Part shown: piece by piece, positions 17,234 through 26,123 of the stretch
How positions within the stretch are numbered: position 1 is the first letter of the stretch
Layout: every line of letters begins with the position of its first letter
Source of the DNA: Desulfocapsa sp.
Lineage (GTDB): Bacteria; Desulfobacterota; Desulfobulbia; Desulfobulbales; Desulfocapsaceae
Assembly: GCA_030145625.1 (NCBI GenBank)
Contig: JAQYVF010000026.1
Location: 1 to 54,272, forward strand
DNA length: 54,272 nt
Reading direction: 5' to 3'
Made by a program: the position numbers and the translations under genes
Notes under the pieces: generated by a model
Databases searched by the model: none
Told to the model about the DNA's origin: nothing
What the model saw: only the letters and a program-made list of their open reading frames with translations

Positions 17234-17641
17234 TCATTGAAAAATTGTAAACACGGTCTCCAGGAAAAGAACACTCCAGAGCAGGGTTCGTATCCAGTTG
17301 GAGACGATCAGACGCTTGATGGTTGCAGAGTCATATCCCTCTCGATGCAGTTTGTGATGGCAGGGTACAGACAGGCTGAAGGTGGCAAGCCAGACAAGGC
17401 CAATCAACAGGATGCGTAACCGGTGCACTTGATCCGGGAACAAAAGTATTTCTATTCCAACCTGGGTCAGTATCAGCGGGCTGACGACCAGACCCATCAA
17501 CCTTGTGTATTTCGTATGCCAGCTGATAAAACTTTTTTTTTCAGTATAGGCGAAGGAGGGATAGATAATTAACTGGACAAGCCAGATGAGAATACAAAGT
17601 CCACTGTCTGTAATAAGCTGCAAGGCTGTCAAGGCAGGCAT
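17234..17641 (-). CDS. Small four-helix membrane protein, unknown function
   Basis: 135-aa protein with four predicted transmembrane segments (around residues 5-28, 47-68, 75-95 and 112-133). The stretch ISWHTKYTRLMGL after the first helix resembles a WHxxYT motif of a conserved but uncharacterised small membrane family. The start has TTGGAGGACAGGT, a strong SD. It is transcribed toward the TudS/YbgA gene with a 21-base gap, so the two may form an operon. No function can be assigned. Confidence 0.75.
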   Translation of the reverse strand: MPALTALQLITDSGLCILIWLVQLIIYPSFAYTEKKSFISWHTKYTRLMGLVVSPLILTQVGIEILLFPDQVHRLRILLIGLVWLATFSLSVPCHHKLHREGYDSATIKRLIVSNWIRTLLWSVLFLETVFTIFQ

Positions 17642-17773
17642 ACCTGTCCTCCAAGTCTTTGTTAGCAGGAGGAGCCAGCACTCACCAGTCCGGCTGTTCC
17701 TCCCTCTCCAATGGAAATCATCCTGCAGATTTCATAGTTTTTTTGTCATTGACCAACAGATTGTTGCAGTGTG

Positions 17774-18169
17774 TCATTCGACAATGATCTCTTCACCGCC
17801 AATAAGAAAAAGAACCCTGTTGACTTTGAAGCGTACCAGAAACTTATCACCCTTTGCCAGATCTTCTTCGGGAGTCAGATGGCGTCTGGTCATGGAAGCG
17901 ATCAGCTCACGATCGGTGCTCTCATCTATTTTGGTTAAAAATAGACGTACTCCCCTATAGCCTTGCCCATCTTCCAGGAAAAGATAATTGGCATGTCTGT
18001 TCTCCTCCAGGTTCTTGTGGGTCAGACGATCGCGCATGATAAAGGCGATCTCATCAGTGCTCAAAACATGGGGTTTTGAATAGATTGCTGTGTCTACTAC
18101 ACCTTTATTGTCGCTGGTGGCCACTACTCCAACACCTTTGCTGTTGTTAAAATATGTTTTTAGATTCAT
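17774..18169 (-). CDS. Pyridoxamine 5'-phosphate oxidase-like (PPOX) flavin-binding protein
   Basis: 131-aa split-barrel protein. Features typical of PPOX-class flavin/F420/heme binders are GVVATSDNKGVVDTAIYSKP, IAFIMRDRLTHKNLEENR and ANYLFLEDGQGYRGVRLFL. Length matches single-domain members from anaerobes that bind FMN. A good SD (AGGGAGAAAATTCT) precedes the ATG. It is first in a loose minus-strand run with the two mini-genes upstream at 18244 and 18536. Substrate unknown. Confidence 0.8.
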   Translation of the reverse strand: MNLKTYFNNSKGVGVVATSDNKGVVDTAIYSKPHVLSTDEIAFIMRDRLTHKNLEENRHANYLFLEDGQGYRGVRLFLTKIDESTDRELIASMTRRHLTPEEDLAKGDKFLVRFKVNRVLFLIGGEEIIVE

Positions 18170-18243
18170 AGAATTTTCTCCCTGTAAGAGCCTGCCATCT
18201 TGTCAATTAGTTCTTCTTCCTGTTCTTCTGTTGCATCAAAGTG

Positions 18244-18465
18244 TTATTCCAGCCCCCTGACATCAATCCCATTTGCTGCAAGATCCCGACATACCTTTTT
18301 AATCTGCTTGTTGTCGCAGTCGGTAATTTCAAAGGTGTCACTGACTCCATCGTTAAAAGAAAATGTTACCCGGTGTTCTTTGCTCAAAGTGACACTGGTA
18401 ATGTAGTTGCTGTTAAGCCAGGGAGTCAGGCTTTCTGTAAAATGATTCAGGCTGCACTGTTTCAT
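18244..18465 (-). CDS. 73-aa conserved-looking small protein, unknown
   Basis: A very strong SD (GAGGAGAAAGTT) immediately precedes the ATG, which supports a real gene despite its size. The protein is soluble in character, starts MKQCSLNHFTESL, has a beta-rich middle (ITSVTLSKEHRVTFSF) and ends with VRGLE. No motif that I recognise. It lies between the PPOX gene and the 60-aa gene on the same strand. Confidence 0.65.
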   Translation of the reverse strand: MKQCSLNHFTESLTPWLNSNYITSVTLSKEHRVTFSFNDGVSDTFEITDCDNKQIKKVCRDLAANGIDVRGLE

Positions 18466-18535
18466 AACTTTCTCCTCATTATAGAAAATATCAGGTACTC
18501 TGCTGTAATTTTACAGAGCACCTGACAGGATGAAC

Positions 18536-18718
18536 TTACCAGCGTTCGGTACCAATAATGGTACTGACATCTGCACAGCTGGCCCTTTCTTCGTTCGAGA
18601 GTTCCTCTTTTGTTCTGAGGTTGCCCTTCAGGGAAGCTGCAGAGCATACGTACTCTTTTCCGTTTTTATCACGTACCCAGACCAAATTCCTAAATCCACC
18701 TTGTATATTCACAGCCAT
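18536..18718 (-). CDS. 60-aa miniprotein, paralogue of the 55-aa protein at 35044
   Basis: Start chosen at the ATG at 18718 because ATGGAGG sits 5 bases upstream as an SD; an in-frame ATG inside that SD (18730) would add MEAV. Core motifs are NLVWVRDKNGKEYVC, ELSNEERASC and IIGTERW at the C-terminus, all shared with the 55-aa protein at 35044-35211 (NLIWVRDKEGKEYVC, ELSKEERSHC, IVGTERW). The two conserved cysteines and the terminal TERW suggest a folded, possibly metal- or redox-related module. Function unknown. An inverted repeat GAGGC-N5-GCCTC lies upstream at 18749-18763. Confidence 0.75.
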   Translation of the reverse strand: MAVNIQGGFRNLVWVRDKNGKEYVCSAASLKGNLRTKEELSNEERASCADVSTIIGTERW

Positions 18719-18854
18719 GACAGCCTCCATTCTTTTGGTTTATCTTCAGAGGCGTAGTGCCTCATTACTCTTGACTTTAAGACCTTGTTCACCTTAAAAC
18801 AATGATAGATAAATATGGGGGCAGTGAGAGTAAAACCTATCATAGGCCGGTAAA

Positions 18855-19715
18855 ATGATTAAGAGCACCATGTATGAAGTAATTGTCAATTCTCTTTCCG
18901 CTCATGTGGCAGTACTTGACAGCCAGGGGATCATTATTGAAACCAATCTGGCCTGGCAACAGTATGGTGCGGGAAATGGTCTCCGTGGTGGGAATGGCTC
19001 CATTGGCACCAATTATCTTGCTGTTTGCGAAACTGCAAGAGATGGCGGCGAAGAAGAAGGAGGGCTTGTCATTATTGGCATACAAAAAGTTCTGGCAGGC
19101 GAACTCCTTGAATTCGTTACTCAATATCCCTGCCATTCACCGACCAGACGCAGGTGGTTCAATCTTCGAATTCTCCCCTATCTTTCAGAAAATGAACATC
19201 GGGTCATTGTCGTCCATGAAGATATCACACCGATTATTCAGAGTCAGGAGGCATTGCGAAACAAGGAGGAAGAGCTTCGCCAGAAAAGTGAACAGCTGGA
19301 GGAGACAAATGTTGCTCTCAAGGTGTTGCTTGAACATCGCGACCGGGATCTTGCGCTTCTGGAACAGCGAATGACGGTAAATATTCGAGAACTGGTGCTC
19401 CCCTATGTGGAGAAATTAAAAAGCAGTACAAGGAAAAGATCAAGAGAGCAAGCACTGGTGGACATTGTGGAGTCTCATCTCAATGACATCGTAACCCCTT
19501 TTCTCAATCGTCTCTCGTCCCTTCATCTTCTCCTGACCCCGCAGGAGGTGGAAGTAGCAGTTTTGGTTCGCCAGGGAAAAAGCAGTCAGGAAATTGCCGA
19601 TGTGATGTCCGTTTCCCTGAGTACCATCAGTTTTCACCGCAAAAATCTGCGCCGCAAACTGGGCCTGCAGGATCGTTCAAGAAACTTACGTACCTACCTG
19701 CTTTCCTTGGAATAA
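18855..19715 (+). CDS. PAS domain - LuxR-type transcriptional regulator
   Basis: 286 aa. Residues 1-130 form a PAS sensor (AVLDSQGIIIETNLAWQQY, ITQYP-like strands and WFNLRILPYLSENEHRVIVV), followed by a coiled-coil linker (EALRNKEEELRQKSEQLEE) and a C-terminal LuxR/FixJ helix-turn-helix (LLTPQEVEVAVLVRQGKSS, EIADVMSVSLSTISFHRKNL). This architecture is common in sulfate-reducing bacteria, where ligands are mostly unknown. It diverges from the miniprotein/PPOX cluster, which is a possible target (inference). The SD is weak; ATGs at 18855 and 18870 are both possible. Confidence 0.85.
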   Translation: MIKSTMYEVIVNSLSAHVAVLDSQGIIIETNLAWQQYGAGNGLRGGNGSIGTNYLAVCETARDGGEEEGGLVIIGIQKVLAGELLEFVTQYPCHSPTRRRWFNLRILPYLSENEHRVIVVHEDITPIIQSQEALRNKEEELRQKSEQLEETNVALKVLLEHRDRDLALLEQRMTVNIRELVLPYVEKLKSSTRKRSREQALVDIVESHLNDIVTPFLNRLSSLHLLLTPQEVEVAVLVRQGKSSQEIADVMSVSLSTISFHRKNLRRKLGLQDRSRNLRTYLLSLE

Positions 19716-19782
19716 GTGTCGTACCTGCCGGAGTTGTAAATTGTTGCTTCAAGAGTGGCCTGGGCTTGTTCTTAACTAACTT

Positions 19783-22269
19783 TTATTGCCTGGAGGGGGG
19801 AAAACTACTGATTTTTACCTGACCTTTCTGTTCAATAATGGTGACTGCTCCAACTTCCGCCGTGTTTAAAAGAGGGATCTTCTGTTCACTGCAATAGTCA
19901 CGAACCTGCAACGATGGAAAGAGCAGGGGGCGGAAGCGTCCGGCGGAAACGATGATGTGATCGGGATGAACTGCTTCAAGGAATTCTCTGGAATTAGAGT
20001 TTTTAGATCCATGATGAGGAGAGAGAAGGAAGGAGGAATGGAGCGTAGACTTTTCTGCTATCAGCTTATGTTCGACTAATTGACTGATATCTCCAGGGAA
20101 AAGGCAGGAGAGGTTATTCCCTCTAAGTTGAAGGATCAGGCTTTTATCATTGGAACTTAATGGATTGGGAAGAGTTTGCTCACTATTCAGGAATGGGTTT
20201 TCCACATTGATCAGTTTTGTCTTCCCGCTTTCCAGGAGCACCTCATTCTTCTCTGGAGTTTTGATTTTTATGTTGAGATCTCTGGCAAGCGAAAGCAGGT
20301 AGTCATACTGTTGATCATGACCGCTTGAACCGTTAATCCACAGGGTCTTGGGATGAAATCTTTGCAGGAGGAAGGGAATGCCGCTGTAGTGGTCCGCATC
20401 GGCGTGACTAATAACAATGGCCTCCAGGCTGGTGATACCTCTGTGCCAGAGATAGGGGGCGATGAGCTGTTCGCCCACGTTGAATTTGGCAGAGGAGGCT
20501 CCTCCTCCGTCGATGAGTATTTTTTTGCCACCGGGAAAGGAGAGAAGAGATGAGCTTCCCTGGCCCACGTCAAGAAAGGTTATTTCGGAGTCAGTGGAAA
20601 ACTGTTCTGTCAGGGTTTGTACAGGGAAAAAAAAGAGGCAGCAGACTCCTAGGAAAAGAGGAATGGTCTTTTTTCGCGATATCTTGGTAAAACAGAGTGC
20701 CAGGGCCAGGTAATAAAAGAGAATAATAAGTATGTGTGGTGTTGGGAACCACACATTTGCAAAACCTGCGTTGCCAAAGACAGAAGCCAGGTCCATGGCC
20801 GTTGAAATCCCATACCCTCCAAGGTGCAGTATCCATTCAGCAGCTTGCGGGCTGATAAAGAGAAGAAGGATGGCAAGCAGACCAAGGGGCAGGCTCCAGA
20901 GGCAGAGCAGGGGTTCGAGAAAAAGATTTGCCACAGGCCCTACTGTGGAAAGGCGATTAAAGGCTTGGATGAGCAGGGGAGCTGTACCAATGGTGGCAGA
21001 TACCGAAACGAGCAGTGCGGCACAGGCCCAACGGGCAATGGCTGTTAGAATGCGCTGTGGTGGATTCCTATTAGAAACGGCTTCCTGTTGTACCAGCGAA
21101 ATGAGCCTTGGCAGAATGAGGATCAGGGATGTTACCGCCATGAAGGAAAGTTGAAAAGAGACCGTGAACAGGCTGAGCGGATTCCAGAGAAGGATAATGA
21201 GTGCTGCACAGGCCAGGGCAGTGAAAAGTGAGCGCTGTCGGTTAACGCAGAAGGCCAGAATAAAGATCAGAACCATGATAAGGGAACGCAGAACTGGTGT
21301 TTGTGCTCCTGCCAGCAGGGCATAGCCGCAGAGTGGGGGGATTGTGACCAACAGGGCGAGTTTTTTGGCAGAAAAGCGGAGCATAAGATATTGCGACCGT
21401 CTTGCCAGCCAGTAACAGATGACAAAGAGTGCAGATGCCAGCAGGGAGAGGTGGAGCCCTGAGATAGCAAGAATATGCATACAGCCGGAGGCCTTGAAGT
21501 CCTCAAGTGTTTCCGGGTCTATTCCTGACCTGTCTCCAATGAGTAGGGCCCGGTAGATCCCGGCTTGTTGTGGATGAAAGGTCTTATCCAACTGTTCTCT
21601 GACTGTAAGTCGTATCCTCTCTGGAAGATAGCGCAGGGAGTGAATTCGGGAAAAGTCTTTTGCAAGGGGGTGGATATGGGCAGGTGATAGAATTCTGCCA
21701 ACGATCTGGATACCTCTACTTGCTAGAAATGAGGGGTAGTCAAAACTTCCTGTATTACCAAACCGGTAGGGGCGCGACAGCTGTGCGCGAATTACCAGTT
21801 CCTCGCCGGGTAATAACTCTTTGGGCCAGGGTCCTTTCATCTTAAAGCGTACCAGGCCATGGATAGATGAGAAGGTGGGGGCATTATGGAGGCGCAGAGT
21901 GTGGCAGTCCACCAGGATCGTAGAGTTTTTCCCATCAAAAAGTGGCATGCTGTGTAGAGTTCCGGTGAGAACAGTATCTTCTTCCTGGGTGATTCGGCTG
22001 TAAATATTTTCCATTTGGAGAGGGCGATTAACAAAATTGCCTGCATGGAAATGGCCGAGGGTGATGGCGGAAAGGAGAAGGAAAAAGAGTGTTCTTTCTG
22101 ATTGGTCTTGTCTGAAACAATAGAGTGCGGCCGTGAGAAGCAGGGCGCTAATGCTAATGTTCGTCTGGGGAGTGAGTGAAAAGAAGTGCTGGAGGATGAT
22201 GCCGGTAGAAAAGGCCAGGGTCAGGACCAGCAGCAGATAATGCGTGAGCAGGTTTGAAAATCGAATCAC
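19783..22269 (-). CDS. comEC: ComEC/Rec2-type DNA internalisation channel
   Basis: 828-aa inner-membrane protein. The N-terminal part has several hydrophobic segments and a DUF4131-like soluble domain. The Competence domain contains GDRSGIDPETLEDFKASGCM and HILAISGLHLSLLASALFV, the family signature. A C-terminal metallo-beta-lactamase-fold domain has LDVGQGSSSLLSF, ISHADADHYSGIPFL and LLSPHHGSKNSNS. This is a full-length ComEC, which moves single-stranded DNA across the inner membrane in natural transformation. Its ATG overlaps the waaA stop by four bases, so it is co-transcribed with an LPS gene. PilT in the same window is consistent with an uptake pilus, but ComEA and other components are not visible. 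Confidence 0.93.
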   Translation of the reverse strand: MIRFSNLLTHYLLLVLTLAFSTGIILQHFFSLTPQTNISISALLLTAALYCFRQDQSERTLFFLLLSAITLGHFHAGNFVNRPLQMENIYSRITQEEDTVLTGTLHSMPLFDGKNSTILVDCHTLRLHNAPTFSSIHGLVRFKMKGPWPKELLPGEELVIRAQLSRPYRFGNTGSFDYPSFLASRGIQIVGRILSPAHIHPLAKDFSRIHSLRYLPERIRLTVREQLDKTFHPQQAGIYRALLIGDRSGIDPETLEDFKASGCMHILAISGLHLSLLASALFVICYWLARRSQYLMLRFSAKKLALLVTIPPLCGYALLAGAQTPVLRSLIMVLIFILAFCVNRQRSLFTALACAALIILLWNPLSLFTVSFQLSFMAVTSLILILPRLISLVQQEAVSNRNPPQRILTAIARWACAALLVSVSATIGTAPLLIQAFNRLSTVGPVANLFLEPLLCLWSLPLGLLAILLLFISPQAAEWILHLGGYGISTAMDLASVFGNAGFANVWFPTPHILIILFYYLALALCFTKISRKKTIPLFLGVCCLFFFPVQTLTEQFSTDSEITFLDVGQGSSSLLSFPGGKKILIDGGGASSAKFNVGEQLIAPYLWHRGITSLEAIVISHADADHYSGIPFLLQRFHPKTLWINGSSGHDQQYDYLLSLARDLNIKIKTPEKNEVLLESGKTKLINVENPFLNSEQTLPNPLSSNDKSLILQLRGNNLSCLFPGDISQLVEHKLIAEKSTLHSSFLLSPHHGSKNSNSREFLEAVHPDHIIVSAGRFRPLLFPSLQVRDYCSEQKIPLLNTAEVGAVTIIEQKGQVKISSFPPSRQ

Positions 22270-23531
22270 AACATTTCGTTGATAAGTTTGAGGTGACGAT
22301 CGATAACTCCCTGTTGTCTGGCTATGCAGGAATGGGCTGCTTCACCTGAATCTTTTCGGAGATCACTGTCTTGCAGCAAGCGCAGGAGTGTGTCTGTCAG
22401 TTCGTCTTGATTATGAACAATGGTTGCGCCACCTGCACGGACTAACTCTGCACTGATTTCGGAAAAATCTTCCATATGCGGTCCATAGAGGACAGGGACT
22501 TTGACAACTGCCGGTTCAATGGGATTATGTCCCCCTCTTGCCACCAGACTTCCTCCGACAAAGGCCAGGTCGGCATGGCTATACAGACCGGTTAATTCAC
22601 CAATGGTATCAAGGACAAAGAGGTCTTTGCCGCCTGCGTTTATATGACTGCGGCAGTTTGCCATCAGGTCCATAGTGGAGGCAAGGATTTGAAGTTCTCC
22701 GCCACGATCAACATCTCGCGGGGCAATGATCAGATAGAGCCCGGGGATATCTTTTTTTAGCTTTTTATAACTTTGCAGCAGAATTTTTTCTTCGCCTTCG
22801 TGAGTAGAGCCGGCGACCAGCAGAAATTGATGTTCCGGTAGGCTAAAGGCTAGAGGAGATGTGCGGCCAGATGAATTGTAGAGGGCTGTGTCATATTTGA
22901 GATTGCCGAAGGTATGAATTTGTCGTTTATCCACACCAAGCAGGATGAGGTTTTGCCGGTCCTTTTCAGTTTGCATGGACAGGGTCTGGAAGCTGTTGAA
23001 AAGCGGTCTGAAAAAGAAGGCTGAGCGCTGATATGAGCGCATGGATTCTGCTGAAATGCGGCCATTGACAAGGAGGGTCGGGATCTTACGTCGCCTGAGT
23101 GAAGCAAGGATATTAGGCCAGAAATCGGTTTCCACCAGGATAAAAAGGTCGGGCCGGATTATACTTAGAAATCGGTTCACCACCGGCAGGATATCCAGGG
23201 GAAAGGGAAAGAAACAGTCTACCTTGTCATGTAACAGTTTTTCGGCTACCTGAGCCCCGGCCCTTGTAGAGGCAGAGAAGACCAGTCGTACATCGGGCAT
23301 CTCCTTGCGGAGTCCGGCGACCAACGGCAAGGCAGAGGTCACCTCTCCAACGGACAGGGCATGGATCCAGAGAGTCTTTTTTTGATCGTTTCTTTTGATA
23401 CGGGACAGACCGAAGCCCAGGCGACGCAAGGTTCGCAATCGATACTTGGGGACCAGCATGACAAAGACGGCCAAGGGCAGAAACAGGACGATCAGGAGCA
23501 GGAGTTGAAAAATATTATATAGGATAATCAT
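22266..23531 (-). CDS. waaA: 3-deoxy-D-manno-octulosonic acid (Kdo) transferase
   Basis: 421-aa GT30 glycosyltransferase adding Kdo from CMP-Kdo to lipid A precursor on the cytoplasmic face of the inner membrane. It has an N-terminal anchor helix (residues 5-28), then WIHALSVGEVTSALPLV, VFSASTRAGAQVAEKLL, ETDFWPNILASLRRR and the C-terminal FVGGSLVARGGHNPIEPA nucleotide-sugar motif. Length and motifs are standard. It shows the cell makes an LPS outer membrane. Its stop overlaps the comEC start (ATGA); no strong SD precedes its own ATG. Confidence 0.95.
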   Translation of the reverse strand: MIILYNIFQLLLLIVLFLPLAVFVMLVPKYRLRTLRRLGFGLSRIKRNDQKKTLWIHALSVGEVTSALPLVAGLRKEMPDVRLVFSASTRAGAQVAEKLLHDKVDCFFPFPLDILPVVNRFLSIIRPDLFILVETDFWPNILASLRRRKIPTLLVNGRISAESMRSYQRSAFFFRPLFNSFQTLSMQTEKDRQNLILLGVDKRQIHTFGNLKYDTALYNSSGRTSPLAFSLPEHQFLLVAGSTHEGEEKILLQSYKKLKKDIPGLYLIIAPRDVDRGGELQILASTMDLMANCRSHINAGGKDLFVLDTIGELTGLYSHADLAFVGGSLVARGGHNPIEPAVVKVPVLYGPHMEDFSEISAELVRAGGATIVHNQDELTDTLLRLLQDSDLRKDSGEAAHSCIARQQGVIDRHLKLINEML

Positions 23532-23718
23532 TGGTAACGGTTTGTTTTTGATTTGAAAATAACTGTACCATAAATCGATTTCGCTGGATATGATAAAGGT
23601 ACTGGTAATCTCCTGTCGTATTGAAGGTGAAGTACATCAGGGGTTTTTACCCGGCGAAAGGGTTAACGGTGTAATACAAAGAGGTTTAAATGTATAGAAG
23701 ATCAGCCCCAAAGAGACA

Positions 23719-24474
23719 ATGAATATTATCCTGATCGATAAAAAGGAATTGTCCGAGAATCGTGTTGTCCTGACCGATTACCGGGCAAAACATATCGTCA
23801 AGATATTAAAGAGTGAGATCGGCGATTGTTTACGCCTGGGAGTGATTAACGGGGACATCGGCGAGGCAACAGTGACAGCAGTCCAACGAAAATTCCCCTT
23901 TCTTGTTGAGTTGTCGGTGGAATTGGTCGCTGAAGCCACTCCGCGTCCTGTTGTTGATCTTCTCCTGGCTCTACCTCGACCCATCATGTTGAGGAGGGTT
24001 TTAAGCCAGGTTACGGCCCTTGGGGTAGGCACTATCTATCTGGTGAACGCGAACCGGGTGGAAAAAAGCTTCTGGGATGCTGGATTACTGGAAGAGAAAG
24101 AATATCGTCCCCATCTCATTCATGGTTTGGAACAGGCTGTTGATACACTGCTGCCGAACATCCGAATTCATCGGCGATTCCGTCCCTTTGTTGAAGATGT
24201 GCTGCCCCATTTGGCGTCGCAATACAGTCATCTCCTGCTTGCACATCCCCTTGAAGAAAAAAAACTTTCTCACTGTCTGGATAATTGCAGTACGGAAAGG
24301 GTCCTTTACGCGGTGGGCCCGGAAGGCGGGTGGGTGGATTTTGAGGTGGAAAAACTTTTAGCTGCAGGGATGCAGTCTTTTTCCCTGGGAGCCAGAATCT
24401 TGAAGGTTGATACGGCCGTGGTTGCTATTCACAGCAGGATCAGTCAAGAGTTGGAAAGGCAAAGTGAGCGATAA
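23719..24474 (+). CDS. rsmE: 16S rRNA (uracil(1498)-N(3))-methyltransferase
   Basis: 251-aa SPOUT-fold methyltransferase. The N-terminal PUA-like domain includes DYRAKHIVKILKSEIGDCLRL close to the usual HHL-VLR region. The SPOUT core has LALPRPIMLRRVLSQVTALG, the knot motif AVGPEGGWVDFEVEKL and FSLGARILKVDTAVVA. RsmE homologues usually have GPRILRxETA here, so this is slightly divergent. Targets m3U1498 in 16S rRNA. The SD is AAAGAGA. It is divergent from waaA and convergent with the small membrane gene. Confidence 0.92.
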   Translation: MNIILIDKKELSENRVVLTDYRAKHIVKILKSEIGDCLRLGVINGDIGEATVTAVQRKFPFLVELSVELVAEATPRPVVDLLLALPRPIMLRRVLSQVTALGVGTIYLVNANRVEKSFWDAGLLEEKEYRPHLIHGLEQAVDTLLPNIRIHRRFRPFVEDVLPHLASQYSHLLLAHPLEEKKLSHCLDNCSTERVLYAVGPEGGWVDFEVEKLLAAGMQSFSLGARILKVDTAVVAIHSRISQELERQSER

Positions 24475-24520
24475 ATCCAGCACGATCCAGAACCAATTTC
24501 TGCAGTAACTTGTCTTCTAG

Positions 24521-24853
24521 TTACAGATCAAGCATTGTCATATAAGTTATTGGCCACCATGCTCCGGATAATATTGTGGCGATTGCAGACCCTGTTAATA
24601 GATATGGCAATTTCGTGTAGATGCTCACACACATGAAAAAAATACTTGCCCAGCCGAAAGGTGTCATAAATGATAACAACCAACCAACCGGGACCGAATA
24701 TATCATATCAAAAAAATGGTTGATAGGTTGCCCAGTTGTATTGGGTTCCGGTTGATAAATAAAATTCCATACTACCATTGAGATGCTGGCTGCTATCAGC
24801 GTTAATATAATGCTTCCAAAAGACCAAATGAGAAATATATTCTTTCTAGACAT
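24521..24853 (-). CDS. 110-aa three-helix membrane protein, unknown
   Basis: Three predicted transmembrane helices (about residues 7-30, 45-70 and 78-102) with an aromatic-rich loop containing FIYQPEPNTTGQP. No motif that I recognise. There is no convincing SD (TATATCAACATG). It lies 26 bases downstream of the diadenylate cyclase gene on the same strand, so co-transcription is plausible. Confidence 0.5.
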   Translation of the reverse strand: MSRKNIFLIWSFGSIILTLIAASISMVVWNFIYQPEPNTTGQPINHFFDMIYSVPVGWLLSFMTPFGWASIFFMCVSIYTKLPYLLTGSAIATILSGAWWPITYMTMLDL

Positions 24854-24879
24854 GTTGATATAACTGATGTTTGTATAAG

Positions 24880-25779
24880 TTAAACCATCCGGCTACTGAT
24901 AACAGGGTCAAGGGCGGCAATAATTTTTCCTTCATCAAAAATTGTTACCTTGCCGGTGCTTTGCGAAACAACAACCGCGATAGCCTCACTGTGCATTGTA
25001 ATACTTGCCGCTGCCCTGTGCCGGGAGCCAAGGCCTTTTAATTGTTGTGCCACTGAGCTGACAGCATCAGCGTCAAGGTGACGACCGGCGGCCTCAACGA
25101 TTCCTTTCCCTGAAATAACAAAAGCGCCATCAAGTTGGGCAAGTTCTTTGATACTTTCAACCACCTCGGAGGAATTTATTTCCCTTATTTCTTTGGGGTA
25201 TCCTTTGAAAGGATTAAATATTGCCTGGTGTGATGATTTTATTATCTGTTCTACATTGCCGATGATAAAAGTAGTACCGACAGGTTTTCCTTCCCTTCCC
25301 AATGCTCCTATGTCAAGGGCAATATCGATTACAGCGATTACGGTGTGAAAAAAATTTTTGGTAATCAGGGAGCGGGGATCAAAAGGAAATTCTTCGCTCC
25401 ATGAGAGACTTAAATCATGAACGGTAATGGTGTCAAGGTGATCTTTTCCCCATGGTCCAAGAACACAAACCACTTTATAGTCGGGTTGAATAACCTGTTG
25501 AAGAACTGCTTGCATAAACGCATATTTAACTCTGGAAAAACGAGTCTGGTTGCCGGACCATGTGTGAATAATAGTTTTTTTGTTGATGACACAATCGGGA
25601 ATGGTTTGATTCTTGGGAATGACAAGGACAATTGCTTCATCTTTGATTGATTCAATTTTGGCAAATGTTCTGCAGGATTGCTCACTATTTAAAAATAAAA
25701 AAACCTTATCACTGGCAGTATCTCTGGCAATCTGTAATGCATTGTTGATTAAAATATCGGCCTGTTCGTCGGTGTTCAT
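24880..25779 (-). CDS. Diadenylate cyclase, CdaZ/DacZ-like (DisA_N/DAC domain)
   Basis: 299-aa soluble protein predicted to make c-di-AMP from two ATP. Residues 1-135 resemble the pyruvate-kinase-C-like domain of archaeal/bacterial CdaZ (KVFLFLNSEQSCRTFAKI). Residues 140-299 are a DAC domain, with IGALGREGKPVGTTFIIGN, the DGA motif at 217-219 in LDGAFVISGKGIVEAAGRHL and the RHR motif at 253-255 in LGSRHRAAASIT. Both catalytic motifs are intact. There are no membrane helices or DisA-type HhH domain, so it is neither CdaA nor DisA. The SD is weak (AAGG). A c-di-AMP phosphodiesterase or receptor is not evident nearby. Confidence 0.85.
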   Translation of the reverse strand: MNTDEQADILINNALQIARDTASDKVFLFLNSEQSCRTFAKIESIKDEAIVLVIPKNQTIPDCVINKKTIIHTWSGNQTRFSRVKYAFMQAVLQQVIQPDYKVVCVLGPWGKDHLDTITVHDLSLSWSEEFPFDPRSLITKNFFHTVIAVIDIALDIGALGREGKPVGTTFIIGNVEQIIKSSHQAIFNPFKGYPKEIREINSSEVVESIKELAQLDGAFVISGKGIVEAAGRHLDADAVSSVAQQLKGLGSRHRAAASITMHSEAIAVVVSQSTGKVTIFDEGKIIAALDPVISSRMV

Positions 25780-26123
25780 AGAGGACCTTGGTTCTTTTTT
25801 GATTTGTGACTAATAGATGACAAAGTGGCTTTTCAGGTTGCATCTCAGACGATTTTACTAAGAGGTTATTTTATGCAAGTAATCAGTTTGCTTGGTTCGG
25901 CCTGATACCAGTCACTGAAGCGTGTCATCAACTGGATTTTTCTCCGTACGTATAGAGTGTGAGAGTCTTGTGCTTGGAAAGTGATTGAAGTTGGTAGGTT
26001 CGAGGTACCAATTTCAGATGCAGGATAGTTTGACACGCTCATCGTTGTTTTTTTGTGTGATGGCTTTCCTGGAATGCAAAAAGGGGTGTCTGGAAGCTTC
26101 GGAGTAGTTTTTTCAAGGTGGCC
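25780..26123. other. Intergenic stretch, nothing recognised
   Basis: 344 bases between the 5' side of the cyclase gene and the 3' side of the PilZ-like gene. No ORF with a convincing SD, tRNA-like fold or strong terminator was seen; it probably carries the cyclase promoter. Confidence 0.4.
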
